DNA of 64,000 nucleotides from Rhexocercosporidium sp. MPI-PUGE-AT-0058 (lineage: Eukaryota; Ascomycota; Leotiomycetes; Helotiales): NCBI GenBank assembly GCA_020746875.1, contig JAGTJL010000017.1:124001-188000 (forward strand). Direction: 5' to 3'. The position numbers were made by a program, and so were the translations under genes. The first letter of the stretch is position 1, and every line of letters starts with the position of its first letter. A model generated the notes under the pieces. It did not search any database. It had not been told where the DNA came from and was given only the letters and a program-made list of their open reading frames with translations. This document shows, piece by piece, positions 1-11,710 of this stretch.

Positions 1-1104
1 ATCTTTGCTTAATTTTGGTATTTCGCTGTAGAAGCTGGGTATTTATCGTTTCTGGAACGCTCGTGTGCTTGGAGGGAGGAGTGAGTGGATTTTGCGACAA
101 GGAGAAGAGAGGGAGAGCTGGCCTTGGGAAGACGCGCAGGGATTCTGGAACGCGGACTTTTTTTTGGTTGAGTATTTGGCTTGGCGTTTGGTTGGGTGGA
201 GTGGGCTTTTTTAGCTCGTGGTTTTTTCTCAAGGTCTCGAGTCCGGGCTGAGCTCCTTCATGCTTTTGAGCTTTCGGGATCCAGTCGTGAGGTTCATATC
301 GACTCGACTGGATGCTTTCGTGGCAACGTCTGTACACTTGTACTGTCGGGTGATCTCTACTGAGACTAAGTATGAACTGGTATTCAAGCCGTTTGATCGA
401 GCAGACTTCAATGACTACAGAGGTTTGGTGTTCTTTTCAACTCTCCCATTATCTTCACGCCCAGTCAGATCTGGAGAAAAACTGCCGCGACGACTGGAAG
501 CATTCAATGCTCCGGTAACCGAGTTTATTACTTCTATATCTTCTCGGTACCCCGTCACATCCTCTTCAGGGTTCAGGCAGATAATGGGGTTTCTTGATCG
601 CGATTAAGCCGGAGCTCCTTCTTGAACCGTTGGTCGAAAGACCTTCGGCGGGTGGAATGCGCTTGACTTTGTCGGTCATACATATCGAGCAGAAGTGTGT
701 CTTGGTGTTGGTGTTGAGTTCGAGTGTTTGGGGGGCTTGTTCCATCTCAGCTTCGTGACTGCTGCCAGTCCACAGTGTTCAGTTGTTCGAATATCGGGGA
801 CCTTTCTGACGACAGAGATGCTACGGTGGGTCAGCTGGGAATCTTGGGCTAAGGGGTAGGGGCGGTTTCTGCAATGTAAAGATGGATATCAGAGGAAAGC
901 AGCTGGCCAGCAAACACCACTTGGCAATGTCTGGAGGCTAACACGCAGCATTCAACGCTGAACATTGCCACATCATCAATCTCCTACCACAGTATCTGCT
1001 TACCTGGAGTTCGTCCACTGCAGCGGATTGCCATCTCTCTAATTCCACCAACCCATGCCAGATCTAACACCCCATCCCGTAAATCCCCAGCAATACAAAC
1101 CCCC
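1..1104. other. No gene recognised
   Basis: The stretch has ordinary base composition. The longest open frame (218-607, plus) shows no recognisable motif and no supporting splice structure. It may hold the untranslated end or promoter of a gene outside the window plus the 3' flank of the Ies6 gene. Confidence 0.5.
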
Positions 1105-1686
1105 TCACTTCAGAACCGTATGAGCGCCTCTAGCCTCCAAATACTGCTCCGCGACACCCTGACCCAGGCTCCTAATAACCCCAAAGACCTCCTTATCATG
1201 ATACCTCAATCTAGTCTTCGGATCTGTATATGGTGCTCCCAATCCCGTTATGTCACAGTAATGCTTCGAGTGCGCCAGAGATGGGGCCGACTCGATGTTC
1301 GTATACGTCGCACTTGGAGCATTCGAGAAGCCATGCGAGCGCATATTCCTCTCCAGCACCAGCTTCGACAAGTTCCGTGAAGCTTGCGCGAGATTGGGAG
1401 GCTGGAGTGTAGAGCCAGGTGTTGAGACAGCGGGTGTCGATTCCCCATCTGTGGAGGTGGTGGATTCTTCTAGCATGGGGGTGACGGCGCCGCTGTTCTC
1501 GTTGGTGGGTTGGAGGGAGGCTTCTTTGCGGACGGCGTCGCCGAGGATGGTCTTGATATTCTTGTTGCGGCGCTGGTTGGGCTTCCAGTGGGTGTTGCGG
1601 AAGGGTTTGTGGATTGAGTGGATGTCGAGTTGGCCGAGGAGGGCTTGGTGAGCGTCTGCTTCTTCGGTGGAGGGTTGAGGTGCCAT
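1105..1686 (-). CDS. ies6: INO80 chromatin-remodelling subunit Ies6 (YL1 C-terminal domain)
   Basis: Single-exon gene for 193 residues. The protein is nuclear and belongs to the INO80 ATP-dependent chromatin remodeller, where Ies6 pairs with the actin-related protein Arp5 and supports nucleosome sliding. The N-terminal part carries the family hallmark KPFRNTHWKPNQRRNKNIK near residues 27-45. A Ser/Thr/Pro-rich linker follows, and the C-terminal YL1_C domain (about residues 140-190) contains HYCDITGLGAPYTDPKT and a tyrosine/valine-rich end. Length fits the fungal family. The start is the first Met of a frame with no upstream extension. The gene is head-to-head with dad4 across 174 bp, and arp5, encoding its physical partner, starts 1 kb away. 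Family assignment is from motif recognition and is strong. Confidence 0.9.
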   Translation of the reverse strand: MAPQPSTEEADAHQALLGQLDIHSIHKPFRNTHWKPNQRRNKNIKTILGDAVRKEASLQPTNENSGAVTPMLEESTTSTDGESTPAVSTPGSTLQPPNLAQASRNLSKLVLERNMRSHGFSNAPSATYTNIESAPSLAHSKHYCDITGLGAPYTDPKTRLRYHDKEVFGVIRSLGQGVAEQYLEARGAHTVLK

Positions 1687-1860
1687 TGTATGAGGATTTC
1701 GTGTTTAATGCTGTGTGGATGGAGGCGTGAGGAATGATATATGTTTGTCGAAAGGGTAGCTTGCAAACAGAGCTCTGATTCCACGTGATGTTGATACCGC
1801 CTCCAAGGTTCTCTCGATTCACGCGTTGATATCGCGACGATAACGCCTCAAGAACACAAA
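1687..1860. promoter_or_regulatory. Shared bidirectional promoter of ies6 and dad4
   Basis: Only 174 bp separate the divergent start codons of ies6 (minus) and dad4 (plus), so both genes must share this control region. No clear TATA box was seen. The role is inferred from geometry. Confidence 0.6.
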
Positions 1861-2287
1861 ATGGTATGAGGTGACTCAAAACTTGTGAGAAGAGGTATTT
1901 ACTGAATTCTATATAGGAGAGCCCCCATGAACATCAGCAGAATTTGCTGCTTTCTCGAATCATCACCAATGTTGTGAGTTTGTCAATTCATCTTCACCCC
2001 TCGAAAGCAACCACTAACCCGGAACAGGAGAAACTCAACGAAGCCATCATGCTACTGAACAAGAGTCTTCAGGTATGAGATGGAAAGACAAGTCTCATTC
2101 AAAGCGAAAGCTAAGTTCTACGTAGGAAATCAATATCCAAAACATGAATGTTGAACTAGTCGCTCAAATGTTCAAGAACTACCAATCGAACGTCCTCTTC
2201 CATCTCGAAGGTAAGTCAAATCCACAAACTCTACCCGCACTTTGCTGATCATTTCAAGCTACGGATTCACTCAAAGATCCCTCATAG
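1861..2287 (+). CDS. dad4: DASH/DAM1 kinetochore complex subunit Dad4
   Basis: Five-exon gene for 72 residues, each exon too short to stand out as an open frame. Exons: 1861-1863, 1917-1973, 2028-2072, 2126-2210, 2259-2287; all introns are GT-AG and the coding sum is 219 nt. The first coding exon is the ATG alone. The product contains [26 protein letters not shown] and a conserved end ATDSLKDPS, which match the Dad4 family very closely; yeast Dad4 is also 72 residues. Dad4 is a small coiled-coil subunit of the DASH ring that couples kinetochores to spindle microtubules. It lies head-to-head with ies6 and upstream of arp5 in the same direction. The identification is strong; the first intron directly after the ATG is inferred from frame and from the expected Met-Glu start. 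Confidence 0.9.
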
Positions 2288-2703
2288 TGGTAAAGGTAGT
2301 AATTGTGGTCAAGTTGCCCATCTCTTCAGTGGAGCATGGAATTGGGGTGAATTTGGAAGGCGTTTGAGGGCTGGAATTGAGGATTCGGTAGATCATGAGT
2401 AAATATGAGAAATGAAAGAGAGCCTATGTAAAACCAAGAAAATGCCTCCATTCTGTGATGCCGCGTTGCATTCTCGAATTTGCTTTCTCAAATCACTCGT
2501 AGCCTTGTGGGGAAGCAAGATCACCAATTCCAGCCTCGCGGGATTTCTCGAATGCAACGAGACCTGAGCTTCCCGTCGGCCTTTTTAGCTAACGACACAT
2601 CTGTAACCTCCCATCGTGACCAAACCTAACCAGTAACACCTCCAACATCGAACGATCACCATGCCATAAACATCCAACCAAGGATACAACTCCTTCAAAG
2701 ACA
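2288..2703. other. Intergenic, dad4 3' end to arp5 promoter
   Basis: A gap of 416 bp between co-oriented dad4 and arp5. It presumably holds the dad4 3' UTR and the arp5 promoter. No distinct motif was recognised. Confidence 0.5.
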
Positions 2704-5150
2704 ATGGCGCCCTTTACAACAGACCCCCCAGCTCAAGCTTCAAGCCCAGAGAACGCACTCCCACCGCCACAACTCTACATCCCTCGAGAGAGCCGGTTCG
2801 AGAACTACATTGAAGTCCAAGCAGATGGATATCAGCAGGCGAAGACGCGTGGAAACCAGGGGGCTGCGATTGTAATCGATAATGGTAAGTCAACATCGCA
2901 TCACTTGAATGCGCCAACATCTCACTTGGAGTCTATATACTAATGCTACTCCACAGGATCCTCAGCGACTCGAGCAGGATGGTCCTTCGAAGCCGCGCCC
3001 CGACTGAACCTCGTGCCTATATACTCCAAATATCGAGACCGCAAGCTGGGCAAGACATACTCGTTCGTCGGGGCCGATGTGTATGCCGACACGACGGCAA
3101 GGGGACATATGAGGAATGCTTTCGAGGCCGGCAGTGGCATTGTTAGTAATTGGGATGTGATGGAGTCGGTCCTGGATTATGTGTTCATCAAGATGGGGAT
3201 AGATGGCGCAAGTGGAGGAGTGGATGTACCGATTGTTATGACTGAAGCTGTGGCTAATCTGCCGTACTCTAGAAAGAGTGAGTTTTTCTATCTATTCTCT
3301 CCATTACCTTTTCCATTAAGGTGATTGTACTGACGTTAGAGATAGCTATGACGGAGATCATCTTCGAGGCTTATTCGGCGCCTTCCCTGGCCTTTGGTAT
3401 CGACTCCTTGTTCTCTTACGACTACAATGATGGCAAGACTGGGCTTGTCGTATCGTCTTCTCACAGCGCTACGCATGTCATTCCGGTGTTGAACTCCAAG
3501 GCTATTCTGACTCAAGCTACACGTCTCAATTGGGGTGGATCCCAAAGTGCAGAATACCTTCTCAAGCTCCTCCGCCTGAAATACCCAACCTTTCCCGGGA
3601 AGCTCAACTCTTCACAGGCAGAGTACATGCTCCGAGACCACTGCTACCTCTCTCAAGACTACGACCAGGAATTGAGTAAGTATCTCGACTGGACTGGTCT
3701 AGAGGACCGCGATCATGTCATCCAGTACCCTTATACCGAAGAAGTCATCGTTCAAAAGAGTGAGGAAGAACTAGCTCGAGTTGCCGAGAAGAGAAAGGAA
3801 AGCGGTAGGAGATTACAAGAGCAAGCCGCCAAGATGCGACTTGAGAAGTTGATCCGCAAAGAGCAAGAGCTCGACTACTACCGGGACTTACAGAACCGAC
3901 TCGCAAACGAGACTAAGAAGGAAATCAAGCGGATGCTGGATGCTGAAGAGCTGAAAGACGAAGCTGCTCTTGAGAGGACTATCAAGGAGCTCGATAAGTC
4001 CATTCGCAAAGCCCGGACTAAGGATGTAGGAGGTCCAGAGATCGAGGAGGAAGTCGAGGAGCCTGATTTCAGTTTATTGGAGATTGCGGATGATCAACTC
4101 GACGAAGCAGGTATCAAGCAGAAGCGCCACCAACGACTCATGAAATCGAACCATGAAGCTCGCGCGCGAGCCAAAGCTGAGAAGGAGAAAGAGAAAGCTC
4201 GCATCGCGGAAGAGCAACGAATTGACGAGGAGAAACGAGAGAATAACCTCGAAGGCTGGCTCCAAGAGCGGAGGAACGCTCGCGCGGGTTTGATCCAGAA
4301 GATCAAAGATCGAGACCGTCTGAAGGCCGATCTGGGGAATAGGAAATCCCTCGCGAGTCAGATCAGGATGAAGAGTATCGCCAACCTGGCATCCGACACG
4401 CCTACTAAGAAGCGTCGCCGTGGCGGCGACGACGATAATTTCGGTGCTAATGATGACGATTGGGGTGTCTACAGACAGATCGCCACTGGTGACGGGAGCG
4501 ATGATGAGGAAGAGGAAGATTTCAGTGTCACATTAAAGACACTTGAAGCAGATCTCTTGAAATACGACCCCGAGTTTACGGATCAGCATACCCTCGACGC
4601 GCAAACCGATTGGACGAAGAGTCTCATCCATGCGTTCCTCCGTGGCCCACGGCCCTTCGACATGAAATCCCAAGCAGAAGCGCACCAGCTCCATCTCAAC
4701 GTCGAGCGCATCCGCGTCCCGGAAGTACTTTTCCAGCCCTCGATCGCCGGGCTAGATCAAGCTGGCATCGTCGAGATCGCAGCTGATATATTGACTCAGC
4801 GGCTCAGTGGTGTAGGAAGCCAAGATATTTTCCTCAAGGATATCTTCTTGACGGGAGGGAGTTCGCTGTTCTTGAATTTCGATGAGAGACTCAGGGAGGG
4901 GCTGAGGGGGTATTTGCCGGCTGAGGCGCCGTTGGGTGTTAGGAGGGCAAAGGATTCCGTGTTGGATCCTTGGAGGGGAGCGGCGAAGTGGGCGGGGGGT
5001 GAGAAGTGGAAGAGTGCTGCGGTTACGAGGGAGGAGTATTTGGAGAAGGGCCCAGAGTACATGAAGGTATGTTAAGTACTCTGCATCGTGAAGGGGATTC
5101 CACACTGACTTTTTTCACAGGAACATGATCTTGGGAATGCTTATTCGTGA
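2704..5150 (+). CDS. arp5: Actin-related protein 5 (INO80 complex)
   Basis: Four exons (2704-2884, 2957-3277, 3340-5066, 5121-5150) encode 752 residues. Actin-fold signatures include VIDNGSSATRAGW around residue 60 (phosphate-1 loop), PIVMTEAVANLPYSR before exon 3, and MTEIIFEAYSAPSLAFGIDSLF followed by VVSSSHSATHVIPV (phosphate-2 region). The middle carries a long charged, Lys/Glu-rich coiled-coil insertion (about residues 300-480), which is typical of Arp5 and absent from actin, followed by an acidic stretch and the C-terminal actin segment FLKDIFLTGGSSLFLNFDERL. The end reads EHDLGNAYS. Arp5 binds Ies6 and couples INO80 ATPase activity to nucleosome sliding in the nucleus. Placement next to ies6 is notable. 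Exon joins were checked for phase; identity is confident. Confidence 0.93.
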
Positions 5151-5516
5151 GGGATTGGGAAATTGCAAGGGACCCTTGGGCGCAGAGGGGGAAAATCACA
5201 TCACATTGGCTTTCATTGATCGTTTGCCGCTCATCAACGGAGGGGGGTGTTTTGTGTAGGCAAGCTTATTCGTGACGGGCTCGGAATTCGCACGAGATGA
5301 GCATAGAAGAAAAAAAGAGACAGACTTTCATTGCTGATTGCTCATCTGTGAAAGTGTTTGTCTACCCAGCCAGGAAAGCAAACTTGGCAAAAAGCCCCAA
5401 CGCCGTTCATAATCTCCCTGATTCCGAAAACAGTGCAAACCCTCGTGAGTGATCTCCCATGTTCATGAACGCCCTCCCAAACCATCAACGCCAAATGCCT
5501 ACCAAAGAGGAGACTT
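5151..5516. terminator. Convergent 3' region of arp5 and kapC
   Basis: Arp5 (plus) and kapC (minus) converge here with 366 bp between stop codons, so it should hold both polyadenylation regions. No single clear polyadenylation signal could be assigned. Confidence 0.35.
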
Positions 5517-6518
5517 TTACATAGCCATGGACTGACCACCGAGCTGCGTACGGATCTCCTGCTCGACGCTCTCGTCGGGATTGTGCTTGTATCTCTTGCT
5601 TTCCTCGTACTCTCTTGCTTCCTGCGCGTGCTTTCCGGATTGCAGACCGGCAACGGCGATGTTGCGAGCTGCTGATGCCTGGAGTTGGTTCATGGGTGCC
5701 ATGGCGGCAACGGGTGCGTCGTGGCGCTGCTGGATATGTTCTGGATGTTGATCATGGCGTGGTGGTGGGTGGTTCAGAATGACATTGGGTGGTGGTTGCG
5801 GGTATTCGCCTTGCGACTCGATGAGCCGGGACTGCAGGTGGATGATGTACTCGCGCAACGAATAGTTCTCCGTCTGGATGGCCTTGTAGTTATCCTCCAG
5901 ATTATGCAGATCTCGAACCTGCTCCTCGAGCTTCTTGATATATCCTTCTTTGCGCTGTCGAAAGGCACGCTGTTGATGGACAGGTTACGTAAGCTTGGGT
6001 TCGGTGGTGTTGATGACATGAGAATTGACAAAGCAAAGAGACCATTTCCAAAGTTTAACGAGCATCTCGGAACTTCAGAGATACACCTGCGCCAGGGACA
6101 ACAAACATGCGCCGACAACAACGTACCTGAGCTGCTCTGTTCTGCGCTGCGCGCTTCGACTGTGAGAGTTCTCGCTTTCCGCCCTTTCGTCCATCGCCCA
6201 GGCTGTCGTCCCCTCCACTATCTCCACCGGTGCTCATCATGCCTCCAGGACCGCCGATAGCTGGATCGATGTTGTGGTCGCGTGGACTTGCGCTGGAGGA
6301 GTGATGGGAGATATCATTGTAGCCATGGGGACCCGAAGCATGGTTTATAACAGCGGCCAACTGTTGGCGCAAGTCTGGCAAGCGCGCGAGCATCATGTCA
6401 GCAGATGGGATACAAGATACGGACGGACGGTAGGGCCTAAGGGATTACTCGTATCGTAGAGCGGGCCAGGCGAGGAGGGGGAGGGGAAGGGGGGTGTCCA
6501 ACCATTATCAGCATTCAT
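5517..6518 (-). CDS. kapC: AP-1-like bZIP transcription factor KapC
   Basis: Minus-strand gene, proposed exons 6503-6518, 6127-6374 and 5517-5969 (238 residues). The basic region SQSKRAAQNRAAQ joins RAFRQRKEGYIKKLEEQV exactly across the 157-bp intron, followed by a leucine zipper with the core ENYSLREYIIHLQSRL. The basic region carries the AP-1/Pap1-type NxxAQxxFR arrangement. Upstream, SASPRDHNIDPAI and downstream NIAVAGLQSGKHAQE are shared with Aspergillus KapC. It should be a nuclear, sequence-specific transcription factor. The bZIP exons are secure. The tiny first exon (16 nt, MNADN) with a GTTGGA donor is the weak point; the start could instead lie elsewhere upstream. No cysteine-rich redox domain like that of Yap1/Pap1 was seen. 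Confidence 0.82.
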
Positions 6519-7091
6519 GTCCTGTGAGAGTGAGTCAGCTTTCCTGAGTGTTCGGGTGTTGAGAAACGTGTGGGAGGTAAGGAAGTGGACGGCGCGGTAT
6601 GGTATGGTATGGGGATAGGAGGGAAAAAGAACGAAGGCGGCGAAGGGCGTTTTTGGTTTTCGGATTACGAGGATAACTTCCAGGTGAAATAAATGGATTG
6701 CGGCTACTGGTGCGCCTTGTCTGGATATGGAGGAGGGGGTATGCAGGCTGGAAGTCGCAGCTCGCTCAGACGACATGACATGACGAACGAACAAAACATA
6801 CCTGCTGAGGACTCGGTGCCGGCGCAATGGACTGCATACTGCGTGCAGGATGCGTATGTACGGAATTGCTGTGAACGGCGCAAAACAACAGATAGGGCGC
6901 GGTGCAGTAAGTAATGCGTGAGTGAAGCCTGAGTATCCGCAGCCCGCGTGAGGCCAGTGAGCGGAGTGGAGAGTATGTAGGGAGAGTGTGTAGAGCAGGA
7001 GAGCGGGCGGGATGGAATCATACAAAGGATCCGAGGGGCACGTGACCGGACTGGGTTGGGCTGTTGATGCGGATTCGGATTCGGAAGACAC

Positions 7092-7113
7092 GGCTGGCTG
7101 GCTGGCTGGCTGG
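7092..7113. repeat. (GGCT)n microsatellite
   Basis: Five and a half copies of GGCT lie in the kapC upstream region. Confidence 0.9.
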
Positions 7114-7362
7114 TAGAATGTGGAGGAGGACGATGCAGAGGAGGAGCAGGAGGAGCAGAGCCGGTGCGGACAAGGGTAGGTAGGTGGGTAATCCAGTAAA
7201 GCAGTAGAGGAAAGTAAAGTAGTAGAGTAATTAGCAAAGTAAACTAAAGTCAAGTCAAGTCAACCGAGGGGCGGTAAGTCAAGTCCAGAAGAGGATAATC
7301 CCACAATCCACCATGGACGTGGAGTGGAACAGGAGACCAGACCAGACCCAATACCAGTTCGG

Positions 7363-7423
7363 TCTGTCAGTCAGTTAGCTAGTCAGTCGGTCAATCAGTC
7401 AGTCTGTCAGTCAGTCAGTCAGT
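7363..7423. repeat. Imperfect (GTCA)n microsatellite
   Basis: A run of GTCA/GTCT/GTTA tetramers about 60 bp long. Another short run of GTCAA pentamers lies at 7249-7263. Confidence 0.85.
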
Positions 7424-7560
7424 ACTTGGCACGAGTACGAACTCACTAGCACTTGACTAGCTCTAACAAGCAACAACAAGAACAATAACAACAACGCAGG
7501 AACTCACAATTGCAGGAGGCGTGATTATTAAGGTACGCCCGTTCTGCGCTCTCTATATAT

Positions 7561-10500
7561 CTCCATGGCCGCGCGAGCAAGCTACAGCCATGCCATTGGC
7601 TCGTTCTGCATCCCCAAACTAATCAATTGCCTCCTCCTTCGCCTTTCGTCTTCGCTTTCGGTGTTGCTGACATATAATTTCGGATTTGGCTTCCTCTCCT
7701 TCCGCTGCTTACGAGATTGTGCATTGCGGCCGCACACCGGCAAGCCGGCTCTGTCCTATGATTGATGCTAGTTCCATCCTATCCCATCCTATCCAATCCT
7801 ATGTTCCTATCATATCCCAGCCAGCATATGCTCCCGTTGCTACCGTACGCACGTCTTGCAAGTACCCATGTTGCCCCTATATCGAATCGAGGTCTTCCAT
7901 TAGCCAATCGTGGCGAGCTCTTGTGGACGGGGAGGGGCGTCTCGGTGATTACTCAGCTGTGCTTAATTCCACCATCCTCCTCCAGGGTATTAAGAACCCC
8001 TTGGCATCCTTCACGCTTGAGAAGTTTGATAATTGAAAGTGCTGTGTACTATTCACGACTTCTACCAGGAGGTCCTTGATACCCGGTAGAGGTAATGGGG
8101 AATGAGATCCCCTGGCCAAGCCAGCCATCCCATGAGTCCACACGCAACGGTCCGTGGAACATGAAGCACCTCAAGGTCAGGCAAAGTGCAAGGTCAACTC
8201 GGAACCCATTCGGCAGCTGTCACACTTACGCCCGAAGCGGCGAGAAGTCTCCGTTTCGGCATGTCGCTCGTCAAAAGTCCATGATATAAAAAGACCGCCA
8301 ACCTTCATTACTACATCCAGACAATGGTATCTCCGCTATACAGTGTCTTCCGCCGAGCTACAAATCCATCTATTCTTCTGACTAATTCAACCCTCGTCTA
8401 GCATGGGGCACAGGGGACACTTCATATCCTTTCCGGTGCTCCCGACTTCGTCAGAACGAGCCAGCCAGCCTGTCGCTCAGCATTATCCGTTTTGGGGTCA
8501 GACACGTGGAGGAAGCGAGGGCTCAACCAAAGTCCACGGCTTTTGCCTGATACAATTCCTGCAAGAAAGGGAGCTCGGGTTGCGACAGTCATCATCTGCA
8601 AATGCAGGTTTCGTGCCAGCGATTCGTTCGATCTTCAATCGATCGAATGGGAAGTTCACATGGTATTCGTGGGATCGAGCCGGCCCAGACGGTAGATACC
8701 GTGAAAACCGAGACTGCCGGTCTTTATGGACGGCACTGTACCTTTTGAGGGAGCTGGATGACCTAGTTGGGTAGTAACGTGTACGTCCTCGCATGTACGA
8801 TATCCGGTCCCTCCAATCACTCTTCCTGGCTTTTGCATTTTAGAGTCTGCGTGCTTGCGTGTGCTGCACGTCAACCCCTAGAGTCTGCGGGTGGCATTTT
8901 CTTGGAGTTCCTTCCATTGACTTCACGTCTCTCTATGATAATCTGATCTTCACTACCCCCCTAGACACTCATCACGTATGCAGGTCCTTGGCGTCAGCCT
9001 TATATCCCCTTGGCCAATGTGCCTTGATCCTATTACTGGTTTGTACATTCAAGATCGTGGCTCTAGACGCCTCAAAGCTTGCGGTGGGTCGAGGCAGCAG
9101 AAAATATCCCGAGATCAAGTTCGAGGCCCAAGTGGTACCTCGCCTCGTTCCATTCTCTGCATTTGGAATCATTGTGATACTGGTACATATCTATTGCTTA
9201 GTCTGCAGTAGATGTGGTGACTCTCAATACTTGGGATAGAGTGCTAGGGCATGGTCTCTCGATCTCCTTGGAATGGATGTACATCCCTTATCTCTCCATG
9301 CACCAGAAGCAGTTAAATCCGAGGCATTCCGGTTTTATTCTCCTGATTTCTAATTCTCGTTCTCCTTATCCAGATCATGCCAGGAGATGGAAGCGAGGAA
9401 AACGAGCATTTACTCCTCCGGGATTTGAAACAACACCGCTCTACAATGTGTCCATTACTAAACTTCCAACGCCTCCCCCTTCCCTCCCTCTTACTGTAAC
9501 TCAACCCCACAACGCGGAGTACCGCAGCAGTGCCGGTACTCGTCGATACCCTGCATTGCGGCATTGCGGCAATTGGGAACACCTCAGAATCCCGAGGTCA
9601 TTGCCTGATTGGAGTCTGTTTCCGACGCCCCTCATATTCATGTCATGGATTACATGATGATGGTGATGATGATGTGAACAGGGACGGGGACGGGTAAGCT
9701 GACATTCCTTTCCCTTCTTTCCTTGTTTTGCTCACGTTTTACTAATTGCTTACAAATTAGCTACTTACGAGCTGCATGTACCCGTACAACATGTTTCCGT
9801 TTTTGAGACAGAGTCCTTACGAGGTGTTGGCTCTTAGTGGACGCTGACGCATCGGTTGACGACAGATAGGGTCGGGATTTCTTGGCTTCTTGAGGTAATA
9901 AGTGGATACGTTTCCGAGGGATGCATACGTGATAGCGTATCGATCGTATACTGTACAGCTCGGCCGTATGTTTCCAATGCCTCGACTTATCTGGAACATT
10001 ATTTTACATAGCTCAACAGCTAAATTTGCATGCCGCCTTATGTAACGCGATGTGGACCTGTAAACAACAGCATCATAACACAACAGCTAAAAATGAGGCT
10101 ATTCGCACAACTGAAAATACAAATGTCGTACAGAAGTGGAGCAGGCTTTTAGTGGTTCAAGAGCTCTACGATCAACGTGGAAAGCAAGGGTTCAAAAGAT
10201 GTATTCAAGTGAGCGTTGCCCTTTGTAAGAGAGGAATGTGAGCCGAGTATATATACACGTGAGTGCTTACGAGAGCATACACATGACCAGTAGACTGCGC
10301 TAGGGCGCGACAACAAAGAAATCAAGCGGTGTAAAAATGCAGATTCTATAGATAACTACTATGTTGCGCGATGCTCAGGAAACTGCTTTTTTCCTCCGAT
10401 TATGATCAATTTGCCCGCAACGTGAGTATGCCGGAGGTTCCGCTAGCTTTTCTAGCATATCTCCTATCTCTTTTTTCTTTTCATTTAGACCTAACCTAGT

Positions 10501-10600
10501 TTATTCGACATTAGTTGAGGTGCCTTGCACACTAGATCTGTCCAATTCGAGGGAATACTTACTATTAGTCTTCATCGTCCGCATATTAAGGTTTACATAA
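7561..10600. other. Gene-poor intergenic stretch
   Basis: Three kilobases of ordinary composition, turning AT-rich at the right end. Open frames up to 147 codons exist but overlap on both strands without recognisable motifs or a coherent splice pattern. A short ATCCT-rich run lies near 7775-7806. Nothing else was recognised. Confidence 0.5.
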
Positions 10601-10975
10601 CTTCCTTTATCGCCGACGATATTACGATACATAAATGAGACTTGAAATTATGAGTTAATTAATTTTTTTATTTAAAAAAAAATTTCTAGTTTAAAATAAA
10701 TTAAAGTAATATAAAGATTAACGATAGCGAAGGACGTTTAAAATCTCTAGAAAATAATATGAATAAAAAAGAGCCGCAAGTAACTTATAAGTATTTAATT
10801 TTTGGATTTTCATATATATTAATTATTTATAAAAGCTTTATTACGTTTAAATTAGCTTTCGAGAAATAAGTTTTTTAAAAACTGAATCTCTTAAAACTTA
10901 ACTCTTACGAAATCTACCACAGCTATCTTTTTCTAATATTAAGCTTCGCAATAGTAATAGCTAAAAGTCAATTAC

Positions 10976-10980
10976 CCGGG
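10976..10980. repeat. Target site duplication CCGGG (left copy)
   Basis: CCGGG lies directly before the left LTR and is repeated directly after the right LTR at 18645-18649. A 5-bp duplication is typical of Ty3/Gypsy integration. Confidence 0.85.
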
Positions 10981-11241
10981 TGTAACGACACTAGCCAAGA
11001 GAGCGGTGTAAAAGGTATATGGTAATACTTTAGCTAAGGCTATCGAGAGTTAATAAGTTTAATATAAAGGAAATAAGAAAATGAAAAAGGAAAGAAAGAG
11101 TAGAGGGAGTGTAAGTTTATATATATAAGCTCCTCCGAAACCCCTTCGGTACTAGTCCGACTTAGCATGACTTAGTTACCTTTAAACCCCTGGATTCCCT
11201 AACTCGCTAAAAAGCTCCTAAGTATACTTATTATTATATTA
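10981..11241 (-). repeat. Left LTR (3' LTR of the minus-strand chromovirus)
   Basis: Aligns along its length with 18387-18644, differing mostly by C/T and G/A transitions. It contains TATATATAAGCTCCTCC and CCCCTGGATTCCC in common with the right copy. The terminal CA is mutated to TA at its right end. Confidence 0.9.
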
Positions 11242-11251
11242 CCCCCCTCTT
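11242..11251 (-). other. Polypurine tract of the chromovirus
   Basis: CCCCCCTCTT on the plus strand reads as a purine run on the minus strand, directly adjacent to the 3' LTR. This is where plus-strand DNA synthesis is primed in LTR retrotransposons. Confidence 0.65.
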
Positions 11252-11710
11252 AAAAGAGAGATTGTCCTTAATTTTTAATTAATTATAGTTTAATGTTATT
11301 GCGGTATTAAAGGCTTTTATTTAAGGTTAAGCGAAGTTACGCGAGCGCAAGCGAGGTCTTATATAATAGTAAATAATATATTATAAAAAGACGAGTTTTT
11401 ATTTATTTAATTAATAAAATAGGCGTCCGAATCTAGTCCGTTACCTATTATATTATGCTGCCTTAGCGCCATCGATTTATTTACTTATGTTAACGCATAT
11501 ATACGTTAAACTTTTTAAAAAATTAATTTTTTTTTCTTTAATAATACACACTTTTCCGTAAATTATTTTAAATTGTCGATTTACGCTATGTAATTATTAA
11601 TACGTATAGCCAGTTAATTAAAATAAATAAATAATAATAAATAAATAAAATCCCGTGACTTTTATAATAAAATCCGAATTCTAACTATAATAGTGCCTCT
11701 TTTAACCCCA

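Larger units (their letters stand above)
6519..7560. promoter_or_regulatory. Long upstream/leader region of kapC with microsatellites
   Basis: About 1 kb upstream of kapC contains several short tandem repeats and no convincing gene. A 286-codon open frame on the minus strand is low-complexity (Ser/Pro/Leu/Cys-rich) and is best read as leader or promoter sequence. Confidence 0.45.

Noticed and set aside
1253..1879. 208-codon minus frame overlapping ies6
   Set aside because: It is a shifted-frame shadow of ies6 and runs across dad4's start; low-complexity Pro/Arg-rich product without motifs.
6393..7253. 286-codon minus open frame upstream of kapC
   Set aside because: Ser/Leu/Pro/Tyr low-complexity translation of microsatellite-rich DNA; no motif. 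Treated as leader or promoter.
7561..10300. Hidden multi-exon gene
   Set aside because: Several open frames exist on both strands, but no splice combination gave a recognisable product.
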